NCBI GenBank assembly: GCA_017536965.1 | Contig: JAFWCK010000067.1 | Coordinates: 1 to 40,363 of the forward strand | Direction of reading: 5' to 3' | Source of the DNA: Lachnospiraceae bacterium | GTDB taxonomy: Bacteria > Bacillota > Clostridia > Lachnospirales > Lachnospiraceae | DNA: 40,363 nucleotides | In this document: positions 25,590 through 36,838 of the stretch, in pieces | How positions within the stretch are numbered: position 1 is the first letter of the stretch | How the letters are laid out: each line of letters opens with the position of its first letter | Position numbers and translations under genes: made by a program | The notes under the pieces: model-generated | Seen by the model: the letters and a program-made list of their open reading frames with translations, nothing else | Database searches by the model: none | What the model was told of the DNA's origin: nothing

Positions 25590-28586
25590 ATGAACAAGAA
25601 AATCAAAAACATCATAGTGATACTTTTAATTGCAGAATTGATCATAGTGGCAGCATTTGGCGCTGCTGTCTATCTGCTGCAATCGAGGATCATCGCAAAC
25701 AAGAAGGCGGAAGAACTCAGGTTTGCATTGGCTTGTTTTGACGAAAATGTTGCTGAAAGAAACGAGAACCTGGAGTATTTCGAATCCGAATATGACGCTA
25801 TGTTTCTTTCTAAGGCAAAGCAGGCAGCTTTTTATATGGATCATCTGGGCGAAGAAGAAGCTGAAACAGCTGCGCTTCAAAATCTGGCCAATATCATAGA
25901 AGTGGACGAACTTCATGTCATATCAGCAGACGGAACAATCGCAGCAAGCAGTTGTACTCCAGCCATTCCACTTACAGCAGAGCACATTCATGCAGCTGGA
26001 AACAATTGTAAAGAGACGGTCGGAGATAAGAACTTCAGATCTTATGCAGCGCCGCTGAAAGATGGTAATTACATCTTGATGCGTTCGAATGCAGATGAGT
26101 TCGATGCAGAAATGGATGAGCTTTCAAGTGACATGCTGTTATATACATCCTCGCGGCTGGGCTTTAATGGCACGATTGCAGTCTTTGATGAAGAAGGCAG
26201 CATTTCTTATGCCAGCAAGCTGGATTATGTTTATGAGGGAGATAATATTTTTGAAAAAGGTCTCTCCAAAGATCATCTCACGGAAAATACTCTTAAAAAA
26301 TTAAAAATTGAAGGAAGCCAATACTTCATTAGCTTTAAATGGCTCGAGAATGAAAAGGTATGGCTGGCATTTGCAATTCCACAAAGCCGGATAAACAATC
26401 AAGTAACAGCTACGGTTATCATGCTTGTTTTTTGCTTCTTCTGCATTCTTTCTATTTTCAATATTTATCTTATCTTCCAATATAGTCAGAGCTTAAAAGA
26501 CATCAACAGGGAAATCTCCCATGCTGCACAGAAGAAAGAACCGGTCGATATTAATTCTCTGATGCGCAGCCACGCAAAGAAACTTGGGAGAAAAGCAGGT
26601 GTTGTCGTTATTATCGGGACTGTCATTGCATTTCTGCTGGCAGTTTATCTGCAGAATATGAGCATGATCTCTATTGTTACCAGTGAGAATAATGACCATC
26701 TGCTCGATATTGATTTCCGTCTCGAATTCAGCTCGATGAATCATAATAAATTGATGTCATCTGCAAAGAAACTCTTGATCAACAAAGCCTTAACGGCAGC
26801 CTATATTATTGGAGAAGAACCGGACATTCGGAATACAGAAGACCTCGACGAACTGAATGCTGCGCTGGATAGTGAGTACATTGTTATTTTTGATCAAAGT
26901 GGAAAGGAAGTAGTTTCCAACGGACGGTTTGTTGGAATTGAAATCAGTGAAGAACCCGAAGATCCAAGCTACCAGCTCAGGAACCTGATGTACGGTAATA
27001 CATATGTCTATACGGAACCTGTGACAGGAGAGTATTCCGGGGAAGTTCATCAGGATATTGGTGCAGCCATCAAGGCGGATGGGGAGGCAGACGGATTTGT
27101 TGTTATTTCCAATAATTACGAACGGCTTAATAAACTAAATGCAATTACCAATCCGCGTAGTGTATATGAGTCCATTAACCTGTTTACAGGCGTTCCGGTT
27201 GTTATAGATGCAGAAACGAAAGAGATCATTTTTGCGGACGGGGAACGAATTGAAGGAAAAGATGCCAGAAACTACGGCCTTAAAGAATCAGAAATAAGGG
27301 ATCGGTTCAACGGATTTGTGACCTTTGTAGGAAGCCGCTATTTTGCGACATCTGAGCAGAGACAGGATGGAAGTCTTATCTATCTGTTTGTTCCTAAGCA
27401 GTTCATTGGTCGTGGATGTGTCCTTTTTGCACTCATTGTTTGTGCATTGATGCTGATCGGTCTGGTTTTGTGTGCCGCTATTAACCGCCTGCTTGTAGGG
27501 AAAAACCTCAAAAAACTGTTGCGAGGTTCCATACACGTTTCAAAGAAAGAAGACGAAGAAGACTCCTATCCTTATGTCGATGTGGTGATGCCGGATGGCT
27601 CCGTAAAGCGTGCAATATCGGTCCTTGGAAGATTATCGCTACGGGATGTTGATTGGGAAATCATGACACCGGAGCAGAAAACAGCTACCTTGTTAAGGGT
27701 CTTTGTCATGATACTGTCTCTTGCAGGCGTGGTGATATTACTATTCAAAAGCAGTATTCTTTTCCCGAACAACTCACTTTTACCATATATACTCAATATG
27801 GAATGGGAACGGAACGTTAATATTTTCTCACTCACGTACTGCGCATTCACAGTATGTGTGATATTAATGGTTGCTTTCATTCTGGCGAAAATACTGAACC
27901 GTCTTGCAATTATCGCCAACCCAAAAGGGGAGACGATCATTAGAATGCTGAAAAACCTTTTGAAATACATTTCAGTTATTGTCGGCGTTTTTCTGTGCCT
28001 TTCTTTTATAGGCGTTAAAGTTACCACACTTCTGGCAGGCGCCGGGCTGCTCACGCTGGTTATCGGCCTGGGAGCACAGTCACTGATCAGTGATGTTTTG
28101 AACGGTTTATTTATTATTTTTGAAAGCGATTTTCAGGTGGGCGACATCGTCACGATCGGTACTTTCCGGGGAACTGTTCAGGAAATCGGAATCCGTACGA
28201 CCAAGATCATGAATGGCGGCGGTGATCTGAAGATCATCAGGAATTCTACCCTAAACGACATTCTGAATATGACCCGCCAGAATTCCAGATGCAGATGTGA
28301 AATAATGATCGAGTACAAAGAGGATCTGAACAAGACGATTGAAATCTTCAAAAATGAGTTTGATGTGATCAGAGCCAATGTACCGGAAATCGTGGAAGGC
28401 CCTGAGTTTGGAGGCGTTTCAGAACTATCTGATAACGGGGTCAAACTGCTGATCTTTGCTTATTGTAACGAGAAGGACAGATTTGCCTGCACCTTTGGAA
28501 TCAACAGGGAACTGAAACTTATTTGCGAGAGAAACAATATTAATATTCCTTTCCCGCAGGTTGTTGTGCATGACGGAGATAAATAA
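25590..28586 (+). CDS. Large multi-domain MscS-type mechanosensitive channel
   Basis: The 998-residue protein ends in an MscS core. Its pore helix holds LLAGAGLLTLVIGLGAQS near 813-830, followed by the beta domain with FESDFQVGDIVTIG and GTVQEIGIRTTKI. Ahead of this core are several membrane helices (about 700-811). The N-terminal 640 residues hold four more helices (about 7-30, 268-297, 332-357, 603-636) that bracket two extracellular domains (about 31-267 and 358-602). These look like dCache/CHASE-type sensors (EVDELHVISADGTIAASS, EYIVIFDQSGKEVVSNG, IFADGERIEG), as in chemoreceptors and sensor kinases. This suggests ligand-gated or signal-modulated conductance, beyond pure tension gating. 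AGGAA precedes the ATG, 24 bases after the acetyltransferase. Confidence 0.85.
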   Translation: MNKKIKNIIVILLIAELIIVAAFGAAVYLLQSRIIANKKAEELRFALACFDENVAERNENLEYFESEYDAMFLSKAKQAAFYMDHLGEEEAETAALQNLANIIEVDELHVISADGTIAASSCTPAIPLTAEHIHAAGNNCKETVGDKNFRSYAAPLKDGNYILMRSNADEFDAEMDELSSDMLLYTSSRLGFNGTIAVFDEEGSISYASKLDYVYEGDNIFEKGLSKDHLTENTLKKLKIEGSQYFISFKWLENEKVWLAFAIPQSRINNQVTATVIMLVFCFFCILSIFNIYLIFQYSQSLKDINREISHAAQKKEPVDINSLMRSHAKKLGRKAGVVVIIGTVIAFLLAVYLQNMSMISIVTSENNDHLLDIDFRLEFSSMNHNKLMSSAKKLLINKALTAAYIIGEEPDIRNTEDLDELNAALDSEYIVIFDQSGKEVVSNGRFVGIEISEEPEDPSYQLRNLMYGNTYVYTEPVTGEYSGEVHQDIGAAIKADGEADGFVVISNNYERLNKLNAITNPRSVYESINLFTGVPVVIDAETKEIIFADGERIEGKDARNYGLKESEIRDRFNGFVTFVGSRYFATSEQRQDGSLIYLFVPKQFIGRGCVLFALIVCALMLIGLVLCAAINRLLVGKNLKKLLRGSIHVSKKEDEEDSYPYVDVVMPDGSVKRAISVLGRLSLRDVDWEIMTPEQKTATLLRVFVMILSLAGVVILLFKSSILFPNNSLLPYILNMEWERNVNIFSLTYCAFTVCVILMVAFILAKILNRLAIIANPKGETIIRMLKNLLKYISVIVGVFLCLSFIGVKVTTLLAGAGLLTLVIGLGAQSLISDVLNGLFIIFESDFQVGDIVTIGTFRGTVQEIGIRTTKIMNGGGDLKIIRNSTLNDILNMTRQNSRCRCEIMIEYKEDLNKTIEIFKNEFDVIRANVPEIVEGPEFGGVSELSDNGVKLLIFAYCNEKDRFACTFGINRELKLICERNNINIPFPQVVVHDGDK

Positions 28587-28594
28587 GGATACTA

Positions 28595-28623
28595 TTGAGC
28601 GGATTGGATCAGAATGCTATAAT
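28595..28623 (+). promoter_or_regulatory. Promoter upstream of ychF
   Basis: TTGAGC (28595-28600), a 17-base spacer ending in TGC (extended -10) and TATAAT (28618-28623) are present. The start falls near 28630, leaving about 50 bases of leader with AAAGGAG before the ychF ATG. It separates the ychF-lgt unit from the channel gene. Confidence 0.7.
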
Positions 28624-28680
28624 TTCTGAATATGTTACAGGGGACCAAAGATCCTGAAAATAAAGGAGATATAGATAAAA

Positions 28681-29775
28681 ATGAAACTAGGTATCGTCGG
28701 GCTTCCGAATGTCGGAAAAAGTACGTTGTTTAATGCTTTGACCAAAGCTGGTGCAGAAAGTGCGAACTATCCATTCTGTACGATCGATTCCAATGTCGGG
28801 ATCGCATTCGTTCCGGATAAGAGACTGCAGGTACTGGGAGAGTTTTATCATTCCCAGAAGATCACACCGGCTACTGTGGAATTTGTGGATATAGCGGGTC
28901 TTGTAAAAGGAGCATCCAAAGGAGAGGGATTGGGAAACCAGTTCCTTGCGAACATTAGGGAAGTAGATGCGATCGTACATGTTGTGCGCTGCTTTGAGGA
29001 TGATAATGTTGTGCATGTGGATGGCAGCGTTGATCCGGTGAGAGACATCGAGACGATCAATCTGGAACTGATCTTTTCTGATATAGAAATACTGGAAAGA
29101 AGGATTGCCAAGACTGTCCGCGGTGCGCGTAATGATAAGGCGATGGCTGCAGAACTCCAGCTTCTGGAAAAGATCAAAGCGCATCTGGAGCAGGGAAAAC
29201 TGGCCAAAACGCTGGAACTGGATGAAGAAGAAACAGAATTGATGAAAACGTTTAATCTTCTGACAGATAAACCAGTCATTTACGCAGCTAATGTCTCTGA
29301 AGATGATCTGGCGGATGACGGTGCCTCCAATGAAAATGTGCAGAGAGTACGCGAATACGCCAAAGAAGAAGGCTCAGAAGTATTTGTCGTATCCGCTAAG
29401 ATGGAAGCAGAATTATCTGAACTGGATGATGAAGAAAAACAACTGTTTCTGGAGGATATGGGTCTTGCTGAATCCTGCCTGGATAAACTGATCAAGGCAA
29501 GTTATTCCATCCTTGGATTGACCAGCTTCCTGACTGCAGGCGAGAAAGAAGTCAGAGCCTGGACGATCACAAAAGGTATGAAAGCACCGCAGGCTGCTGG
29601 AAAGATCCACACGGATTTTGAAAAAGGTTTTATTAAAGCAGAAGTGGTGAATTACCATGATTTGATTGAGATTGGTTCCTACAGCGGCGCAAGAGAAAAG
29701 GGCTTGATCCGTATGGAAGGTAAAGACTATGTTGTGCAGGATGACGATATCATCCTGTTCCGGTTCAACGTATAA
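28681..29775 (+). CDS. ychF: Redox/ribosome-associated ATPase YchF (Obg family)
   Basis: An OLA1/YchF P-loop NTPase of 364 residues, the standard length, that prefers ATP over GTP. P-loop GLPNVGKST lies at residues 7-15, switch [19 protein letters not shown] near 69-85, and the NVSE segment replacing NKxD near 203. The C-terminal TGS domain with [13 protein letters not shown] and GFIKAEV is complete. AAAGGAG precedes the ATG. It heads a unit with lgt (9-base gap). Confidence 0.96.
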   Translation: MKLGIVGLPNVGKSTLFNALTKAGAESANYPFCTIDSNVGIAFVPDKRLQVLGEFYHSQKITPATVEFVDIAGLVKGASKGEGLGNQFLANIREVDAIVHVVRCFEDDNVVHVDGSVDPVRDIETINLELIFSDIEILERRIAKTVRGARNDKAMAAELQLLEKIKAHLEQGKLAKTLELDEEETELMKTFNLLTDKPVIYAANVSEDDLADDGASNENVQRVREYAKEEGSEVFVVSAKMEAELSELDDEEKQLFLEDMGLAESCLDKLIKASYSILGLTSFLTAGEKEVRAWTITKGMKAPQAAGKIHTDFEKGFIKAEVVNYHDLIEIGSYSGAREKGLIRMEGKDYVVQDDDIILFRFNV

Positions 29776-29784
29776 GGAGAGACT

Positions 29785-30897
29785 ATGTTATTGGAATCAT
29801 CTGGTGCAGCCAGCATTATTTTTCCGCATATCGGAATCAGCCTCGGGTATTTTCCAAACTCATTCAGTATTTTTGGTAAATTCACGATCGCCTTTTATGG
29901 TCTGATCATTGCGATCGGAATGGTCCTGGCGGTTGTGGTTTCCATGCGGGGAGCCAAAATATCACATCAGGACACAAATGACTATATCGATCTGGGTATT
30001 GCCGTGATCATTTTCGGTATCATCGGAGCCAGGATATATTATGTGTTATTTACCTTGGATTACTATCTGGCAAACCCGGCTGAGATCATCAATATCCGCG
30101 GCGGCGGCATGGCAATTTATGGCGGCGTGATCGGAGGCTTGATCGCTGGATTTATAGTTTGCAAAGTAAAGAAGATCCATTTCCTGCGGGCTTTCGATAC
30201 GATCGCTCCGGGATTGGTCCTGGCTCAGGCAATCGGACGATGGGGGAACTTCTTTAACAGAGAGGCCTTTGGTGAATATACAGACTCGCTTTTTGCGATG
30301 CAGATCAAGTACGATGAAGTTGGCGGCGTGATCACAGATCTGATGCGAAAAAACATGGTGACAGTGGATGGCGTGCAGTATATTCAGGTTGCACCAACCT
30401 TCCTGTATGAAAGCGCGATCTGCCTGCTGATTTTCATTTTGATCATTATCTTCCGTCGTTTCCAACAGTATAACGGAGAAGTTTCTCTGTGGTATCTGGG
30501 ATCTTATGCACTTGCACGCGCATGGATCGAAGGAATGCGGACAGATTCACTGATGCTCTGGAATACCAATATTGCTGTTTCCCAGCTCTTATCGGTGGCA
30601 GTTTTTGCCGGAGCTTTTGTTCTGTTGGTCATTAACAGAATTCGTCTGGCACGTAAGTCCTGGGTACCGGATTTTGAACTTGTACTGAGCCCCGGTGCCG
30701 TAGGAACAGTAGAGTATAATAAGAAACGCCTGGCTGAAAAGAAAGCAGCAAAAAATAAAAATGATTCCAGCTGGGAGACTTATACAGTAGAGAAAACAGA
30801 AGAGGATGAACCGGCTGCAGCAGATGAGCAGTCATCAGAACCAGATCAAGCGGCAGAAGTGCAGGAATCCGAAAAAGGGAAAGAAGAGGAAAAGTAA
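29785..30897 (+). CDS. lgt: Prolipoprotein diacylglyceryl transferase
   Basis: Lgt attaches diacylglycerol from phosphatidylglycerol to the lipobox Cys of prolipoproteins at the membrane. The protein has 370 residues and about seven membrane helices. Signatures are GGGMAIYGGVIGG near 107, the Lgt signature AQAIGRWGNFFNREAFG near 148-164 and PTFLYESAICLL near 205. The residue that is an essential His in E. coli is Tyr here (IYGG), as is common in Firmicutes. Beyond about 290 there is a Lys-rich then Glu-rich hydrophilic tail absent from short homologues. The lipoprotein at 24172 would be one client. AAGGAGAG precedes the ATG. The stop overlaps the next start by one base. Confidence 0.95.
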   Translation: MLLESSGAASIIFPHIGISLGYFPNSFSIFGKFTIAFYGLIIAIGMVLAVVVSMRGAKISHQDTNDYIDLGIAVIIFGIIGARIYYVLFTLDYYLANPAEIINIRGGGMAIYGGVIGGLIAGFIVCKVKKIHFLRAFDTIAPGLVLAQAIGRWGNFFNREAFGEYTDSLFAMQIKYDEVGGVITDLMRKNMVTVDGVQYIQVAPTFLYESAICLLIFILIIIFRRFQQYNGEVSLWYLGSYALARAWIEGMRTDSLMLWNTNIAVSQLLSVAVFAGAFVLLVINRIRLARKSWVPDFELVLSPGAVGTVEYNKKRLAEKKAAKNKNDSSWETYTVEKTEEDEPAAADEQSSEPDQAAEVQESEKGKEEEK

Positions 30898-31379
30898 TGG
30901 CACTGGAAAAAGCGAAAGCATATTTGGAGAAAAGAGGGTATGGCGACCGCGTCATGGTATTTGACGTATCCAGCGCCACAGTCGAACTTGCTGCAAAAGC
31001 TGTGGGAACAGAGCCGGAGAAGATTGCAAAATCCATGACGTTTAAGGTGAATGAAAAACCAGTCATGATCGTCTGTGCCGGTGATGCAAAAGTCAATAAT
31101 CAGAAATTTAAAGAAACCTTTCATGTGAAAGCAAAGATGCTTTCCTTTGATGAAGTGCATGATTTTATCGGACACGATGTTGGAGGAGTCTGCCCATTTG
31201 GCATTAACGACGGGGTGGATGTCTATCTGGATGAATCTTTAAAACGATTCGAAGTTGTCTATCCTGCTTGCGGCAGTGATAATAGTGCAGTGAAGCTGTC
31301 CATTCCGGAACTGGAGGAAGTTTCCGGCTATCTGGGATGGGTAGATATCTGCAAACTTCCGGAGCAGGTGGCAGAATGA
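30897..31379 (+). CDS. YbaK/EbsC-family aminoacyl-tRNA deacylase
   Basis: A 160-residue single-domain member of the YbaK/ProX trans-editing family, which hydrolyses misacylated tRNA such as Cys-tRNA-Pro. The conserved Lys lies in EKIAKSMTFKV near 44. Other family segments are CAGDAKVNNQKFKETF near 62 and GGVCPFGI near 99. Which tRNA it edits is not readable from sequence. It overlaps lgt by 1 base and the next gene by 4 bases (ATGA), so it is co-translated. Confidence 0.88.
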   Translation: MALEKAKAYLEKRGYGDRVMVFDVSSATVELAAKAVGTEPEKIAKSMTFKVNEKPVMIVCAGDAKVNNQKFKETFHVKAKMLSFDEVHDFIGHDVGGVCPFGINDGVDVYLDESLKRFEVVYPACGSDNSAVKLSIPELEEVSGYLGWVDICKLPEQVAE

Positions 31380-32254
31380 TGAAAGAGAATCGTTTCCTTA
31401 GTTTCTTAATTATTACAATTATCTATATTCTGGCAACAGTGGTGGGTGTCCTTGTGTGGCACTTTCTTCCATTTGCTTATTGGCTGAATCTGCTGCTGGC
31501 GGATGTTACTGCAACCATTTTTGTCTTTATTTTCAGCTGCATTTTCCGGAATGCTTCCGTGTATGATCCATATTGGAGTGTGCAGCCGCCGGTGATCCTT
31601 ACTTTATTTGCTTTGGGACAGGAACTGACTCTTGCAAAACTTCTTCTTTTAGGCGCCGTCTGGATCTGGGGGATCCGGCTGACCGGAAACTGGGCGTATA
31701 CGTTCAAAAACCTGTCTTCACAGGACTGGAGATATACGCAATATGAGAAGAAAGCTGGGAAATGGTATCCTTTCATTAACCTGACAGGTATCCATTTGGT
31801 TCCGACCTTGATCGTATATGGCTGCATTTTGCCTGCAGTGATCGTTATGCGCAGTGATGTGGAGGGAAACATCGGGTCTGTATTGTTTTTCCTTTGCTCG
31901 GTAGGAGCGGTCCTGTTGGAGTTCCTTTCCGATAAAGAAATGCATCAGTTCCGCAGAATGAAAACAGGCTCTTTTATCCGGATCGGTCTTTGGAAGTATT
32001 CGAGACATCCAAATTATCTAGGTGAGATCTGTATGTGGTGGACGATTGGTCTGTCTGCGTGCTGCGTACTGCCTTTCCGCTGGTATTTTCTTGCCGGAGC
32101 TCTGGCAAATACCATTCTTTTCCTGACGGTCAGTATTCCTTTGGCCGATGGGAAGCAGTCGTTCAAACCGGGATTTGAGGAGTATAAAAGCGAGACGCGG
32201 ATGCTTCTTCCTTTGGCTCGCTCCGCCAATGGTTCTGACGATGACCTTTCTTAA
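31376..32254 (+). CDS. DUF1295 membrane protein (steroid 5-alpha-reductase-like)
   Basis: A 292-residue integral membrane protein with seven or eight predicted helices. It belongs to the DUF1295 group that shares the fold of steroid 5-alpha-reductases and isoprenylcysteine methyltransferases. Conserved parts are YDPYWSVQPP near 62, the aromatic middle (WAYTFKNL, QDWRYTQY), and GLWKYSRHPNYLGEICMWW near 205-223, a NADPH/SAM-binding type motif. No function is proven for bacterial members; lipid reduction is a guess. I start at the ATG overlapping the previous stop, with GGAGCAGGTGG upstream; the open frame extends 13 codons further, inside the previous gene. Confidence 0.82.
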   Translation: MMKENRFLSFLIITIIYILATVVGVLVWHFLPFAYWLNLLLADVTATIFVFIFSCIFRNASVYDPYWSVQPPVILTLFALGQELTLAKLLLLGAVWIWGIRLTGNWAYTFKNLSSQDWRYTQYEKKAGKWYPFINLTGIHLVPTLIVYGCILPAVIVMRSDVEGNIGSVLFFLCSVGAVLLEFLSDKEMHQFRRMKTGSFIRIGLWKYSRHPNYLGEICMWWTIGLSACCVLPFRWYFLAGALANTILFLTVSIPLADGKQSFKPGFEEYKSETRMLLPLARSANGSDDDLS

Positions 32255-32292
32255 TTGATTCGATGATGCCTTCGTAGAGAAGACAGTTTTCT

Positions 32293-32958
32293 TTGGCAAT
32301 TCTTTCTTATTATTTGTCGTTTTCTGGCCGTTTGATCATGGCCTTTTTGACCGGCTTTGCTGCCGGCTGTCTGCTTGTAAAGTGGGCGGAGCAGCTGATA
32401 AGCCGCAAAAATTGGTCAAAGTCATTCTTTATTTCCCAAGTCATGGAGAAAGACAGACTGCAGGCATCTGTATTAATGGCATTTGGCTCCGGCATTTTGC
32501 TGCAGCGGACCCCCCCGGATTGGCATCTGCTGTTCTGCTGGCTGTTTTTCTGCATTTTATTTCTTTCCGGATATACAGATTACTGGGTTCGTATCATCCC
32601 AAATGAGGGGATCGTGACGGCGATGTTCCTCTGTGGTCCTTTTGACGTGAGCGATGGTAAAACGTTTTCAATGATCATTTTGGAATTTTTATTTGCAGTG
32701 CTGTTTTCTTCTGTCATTCTTTCGACTATTGTAATTCTGGAAAAATGGAAGAAAAGACAGATGCTCGGAAGAGGAGATATCAAGCTGCTTTTGGTTACGG
32801 CGTTATTTCTGGGTGTGGAGAAGACACTATATGTCTTGGCGCTGGCTTGCATATGTGGGTTGATGGTTTTTGCGATAAATGAAAAAATAGACAAAAGAAG
32901 ACAGATCCCCTTTGGCCCATGCATTGCTTTTTCCGGCTTTTTGATGCTGCTGATATGA
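32293..32958 (+). CDS. A24 prepilin peptidase-like protein, short form
   Basis: A 221-residue polytopic membrane protein with about six helices. It has both aspartate motifs of A24 (type IV prepilin/preflagellin) peptidases: SGYTDYWVRIIPNEG near 95 and GRGDIKLLLV near 158 (GxGD). It lacks the N-terminal cytoplasmic methylase domain with Cys residues found in full PilD, so it would cleave only, if active. No pilin or pilus gene is nearby. The start is uncertain: TTG at 32293 has no good ribosome site, and ATG at 32338 is an alternative that keeps all motifs. Its last bases run toward the heat-shock promoter region. Confidence 0.78.
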   Translation: MAILSYYLSFSGRLIMAFLTGFAAGCLLVKWAEQLISRKNWSKSFFISQVMEKDRLQASVLMAFGSGILLQRTPPDWHLLFCWLFFCILFLSGYTDYWVRIIPNEGIVTAMFLCGPFDVSDGKTFSMIILEFLFAVLFSSVILSTIVILEKWKKRQMLGRGDIKLLLVTALFLGVEKTLYVLALACICGLMVFAINEKIDKRRQIPFGPCIAFSGFLMLLI

Positions 32959-33024
32959 AGATCGCCGCGAAAAAAGTCAGAGTTTCTACATTGAAAATAA
33001 CATAAAAAAAACTCTTGAAATTGA

Positions 33025-33053
33025 TTGACACTTTCTTGTTATAGTGCTAATAT
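33025..33053 (+). promoter_or_regulatory. Vegetative promoter of the hrcA-grpE-dnaK-dnaJ unit
   Basis: A perfect -35 TTGACA (33025-33030), a 17-base spacer and TAATAT (33048-33053) are present. Transcription should begin near 33060, just before the CIRCE operator, which is where the repressor HrcA acts. The region from 32959 to 33024 holds A-rich sequence and no gene. Confidence 0.85.
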
Positions 33054-33064
33054 AACAACAGATG

Positions 33065-33091
33065 TTAGCACTCTATTAATTTGAGTGCTAA
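33065..33091 (+). promoter_or_regulatory. CIRCE operator (HrcA binding site)
   Basis: TTAGCACTC (33065-33073), nine bases, then GAGTGCTAA (33083-33091): an exact match to the CIRCE consensus TTAGCACTC-N9-GAGTGCTAA. HrcA bound here represses the whole heat-shock unit until unfolded protein titrates GroE. It also lies in the leader RNA, where it can form a hairpin affecting stability. Confidence 0.99.
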
Positions 33092-33129
33092 TAAAAAGAG
33101 AAACAGATCCGTCGGAAAAGGTGAAAAAC

Positions 33130-34215
33130 ATGGAACTGGACGAGAGAAAAAAGAAAATTCTGCAGGCAGTAATAAAGAATTATCTGGAGACCGGAGAACC
33201 AGTCGGTTCCAGGACGATCTCTAAGTACACGGATCTGAACCTGAGTTCCGCAACGATCCGGAACGAAATGGCAGATCTGGAAGAACTGGGATATATCTTC
33301 CAGCCGCATACATCCGCCGGAAGAATTCCAACGGATATGGGATACCGGCTTTATGTGGATGATATGTTATCCACAAGAGAAAAGGAACTGGATAAAAAAG
33401 ACCGGAAACTGGATGATAAAGCAGAATCCTTAAAGACCATGCAGGAAATCATGGACAAGAGGGTCGACCGGATTGAAGAAGTCCTGAAGGATATGGCCAA
33501 AATGCTGGCCAATAATACTAACTACACCTCGCTGGTCAGCATGCCGCAGGCAAATAAAAATAAACTGAAATTTGTTCAGCTGACGCAGGTAGATGAAGGC
33601 AAACTTCTTTGTACCATTGTCCTGGAGGGAAATATCGTTAAGAACGAGATGATCCAGCTGGACAGAGAGATCGACCAGCAGACGCTGCTGAAATTAAATC
33701 TTCTGTTCAATAACACATTAAATGGCCTTTCCCTTCAGGAGATCAATTTTGATATGGCAGCCAATATGGCTGATCAATCCGGAGAACTTGGCGGACTTGT
33801 GTCGGATATCCTGAACGCCATTGTAGCAGCAATCGGAGCTGCAGATGGCATCGAGATCTTTACAAGCGGCGCGACGAATATTTTTAAATATCCGGAATTG
33901 AGCGGCAATGAAAACGCCAGCCGCCTGATTTCTACACTGGAAGAGAAAGATATGCTGACCAATCTTCTGACAGACAGTCTGGAGGAGATGGGAGAAAGCT
34001 CAACCGGGATTCAGATTTATATCGGTGAGGAAACTCCGGTCAATTCCATGAAGGACTGTTCTGTTGTGACTGCGACCTACGAATTTGAGGACGGTGTTTA
34101 TGGAAAAATCGGAATCATCGGACCGAAGCGGATGGATTACGAAAAGGTCGTTGATGCGCTGAAAAATGTAACAGGCAGCCTGGATCAAAAATTCGGAAAA
34201 GGTAAAAAGAAATAG
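33130..34215 (+). CDS. hrcA: Heat-inducible transcription repressor HrcA
   Basis: A 361-residue HrcA with an N-terminal winged helix (about 1-75; LDERKKKILQAVIKNY, GEPVGSRTISKY, SSATIRNEMADLEELGY) that binds CIRCE, and a C-terminal GAF-like dimer domain. I start at ATG 33130, which has AAGGTG upstream. The open frame continues to a GTG inside the CIRCE, which is not credible as a start. HrcA represses its own unit. An insertion of charged residues around 83-105 (EKELDKKDRKLDDKAESLK) is common in clostridial HrcA. Confidence 0.96.
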   Translation: MELDERKKKILQAVIKNYLETGEPVGSRTISKYTDLNLSSATIRNEMADLEELGYIFQPHTSAGRIPTDMGYRLYVDDMLSTREKELDKKDRKLDDKAESLKTMQEIMDKRVDRIEEVLKDMAKMLANNTNYTSLVSMPQANKNKLKFVQLTQVDEGKLLCTIVLEGNIVKNEMIQLDREIDQQTLLKLNLLFNNTLNGLSLQEINFDMAANMADQSGELGGLVSDILNAIVAAIGAADGIEIFTSGATNIFKYPELSGNENASRLISTLEEKDMLTNLLTDSLEEMGESSTGIQIYIGEETPVNSMKDCSVVTATYEFEDGVYGKIGIIGPKRMDYEKVVDALKNVTGSLDQKFGKGKKK

Positions 34216-34235
34216 CAGAAAGGAAGGCTTGAATC

Positions 34236-34847
34236 GTGTCGAAAGAAAGAGACCTGAAATGGGCAAAAGAGGCAGCTGAAAAAATGGCAGAAGAAGCTGA
34301 AACAGTAGAAGAAGTACAGGAAGAAGCAGCAGAAGAGGCAGCAGAGGAAGTTTCCGAAGAAACAGCTGAAACGGAACAAGCGCCGGAAGAAGAAATTCCT
34401 GCGCCGGAAGCAACTGTGGACAAGGCACTTCTGGAAGCCAGAGAAAAATACCAGAGACTATTTGCGGAGTTTGATAATTACCGCAAGAGAACAGAAAAAG
34501 AAAAAAGCGCCCGGTACGATATGGGAGCTAAGCAGATGGTAGAGAAGATCCTGCCTGTCCTGGATAACTTTGAACTGGCACTGAAGAATGTTCCGGAAGA
34601 GGAAAAAGATTCCTCTTTTGTAGAAGGAATGGACAAGATTCATAAACTGTTCCTGAAGACCCTGGAAGATGCCGGAGTAAAACCAATTGAGGCAGAAGGC
34701 TGCGAATTCAATCCGGACTTTCACAATGCAGTGATGCATGTAGAGGATGAAACGGTCGGTGAAAACATCGTTGTACAGGAACTTCAAAAAGGGTACATGT
34801 ACAAAGATTCCGTTGTCCGCTACAGCATGGTCAAAGTAGCTAATTAA
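34236..34847 (+). CDS. grpE: Nucleotide exchange factor GrpE
   Basis: GrpE releases ADP from DnaK. The 203 residues comprise an extended Glu/Ala-rich N-terminus (about 1-62) that is likely disordered, a long helix with REKYQRLFAEFDNYRKRTEKEK near 70, and the C-terminal beta domain with AEGCEFNPDFHNAVM and ELQKGYMYKDSVVRYSMV. The start is GTG with AAGGAAGG upstream, 20 bases after hrcA. The order hrcA-grpE-dnaK-dnaJ is canonical. Confidence 0.96.
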   Translation: MSKERDLKWAKEAAEKMAEEAETVEEVQEEAAEEAAEEVSEETAETEQAPEEEIPAPEATVDKALLEAREKYQRLFAEFDNYRKRTEKEKSARYDMGAKQMVEKILPVLDNFELALKNVPEEEKDSSFVEGMDKIHKLFLKTLEDAGVKPIEAEGCEFNPDFHNAVMHVEDETVGENIVVQELQKGYMYKDSVVRYSMVKVAN

Positions 34848-34855
34848 CAAAAAAC

Positions 34856-34903
34856 CGCGCAGCCGCGCGTATCAATATATAAAAAACCGCAGGCCGCAAG
34901 GCC
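34856..34903 (+). other. Two GC-rich hairpins between grpE and dnaK
   Basis: CGCGC-AGCC-GCGCG (34856-34869) forms a 5-pair hairpin, and GGCC-GCAA-GGCC (34892-34903) forms a 4-pair hairpin closed by a GNRA tetraloop. Each is preceded by a run of A. No T run follows, so they are not terminators. They precede the AGGAGG of dnaK and may set mRNA stability or processing so that dnaK is made in excess over hrcA and grpE; that role is inferred. Confidence 0.45.
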
Positions 34904-34912
34904 CACCGATAG

Positions 34913-36832
<1,920 letters not shown>

Positions 36833-36838
36833 TCTAAA

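Noticed and set aside
32959-33024. Terminator after the prepilin peptidase gene
   Set aside because: No stable hairpin with a T run is seen; only A-rich sequence precedes the heat-shock promoter.
33085-33129. GTG start of hrcA inside the CIRCE element
   Set aside because: It would add 15 non-conserved residues and lies in the operator; ATG 33130 has a ribosome site and gives the standard N-terminus.
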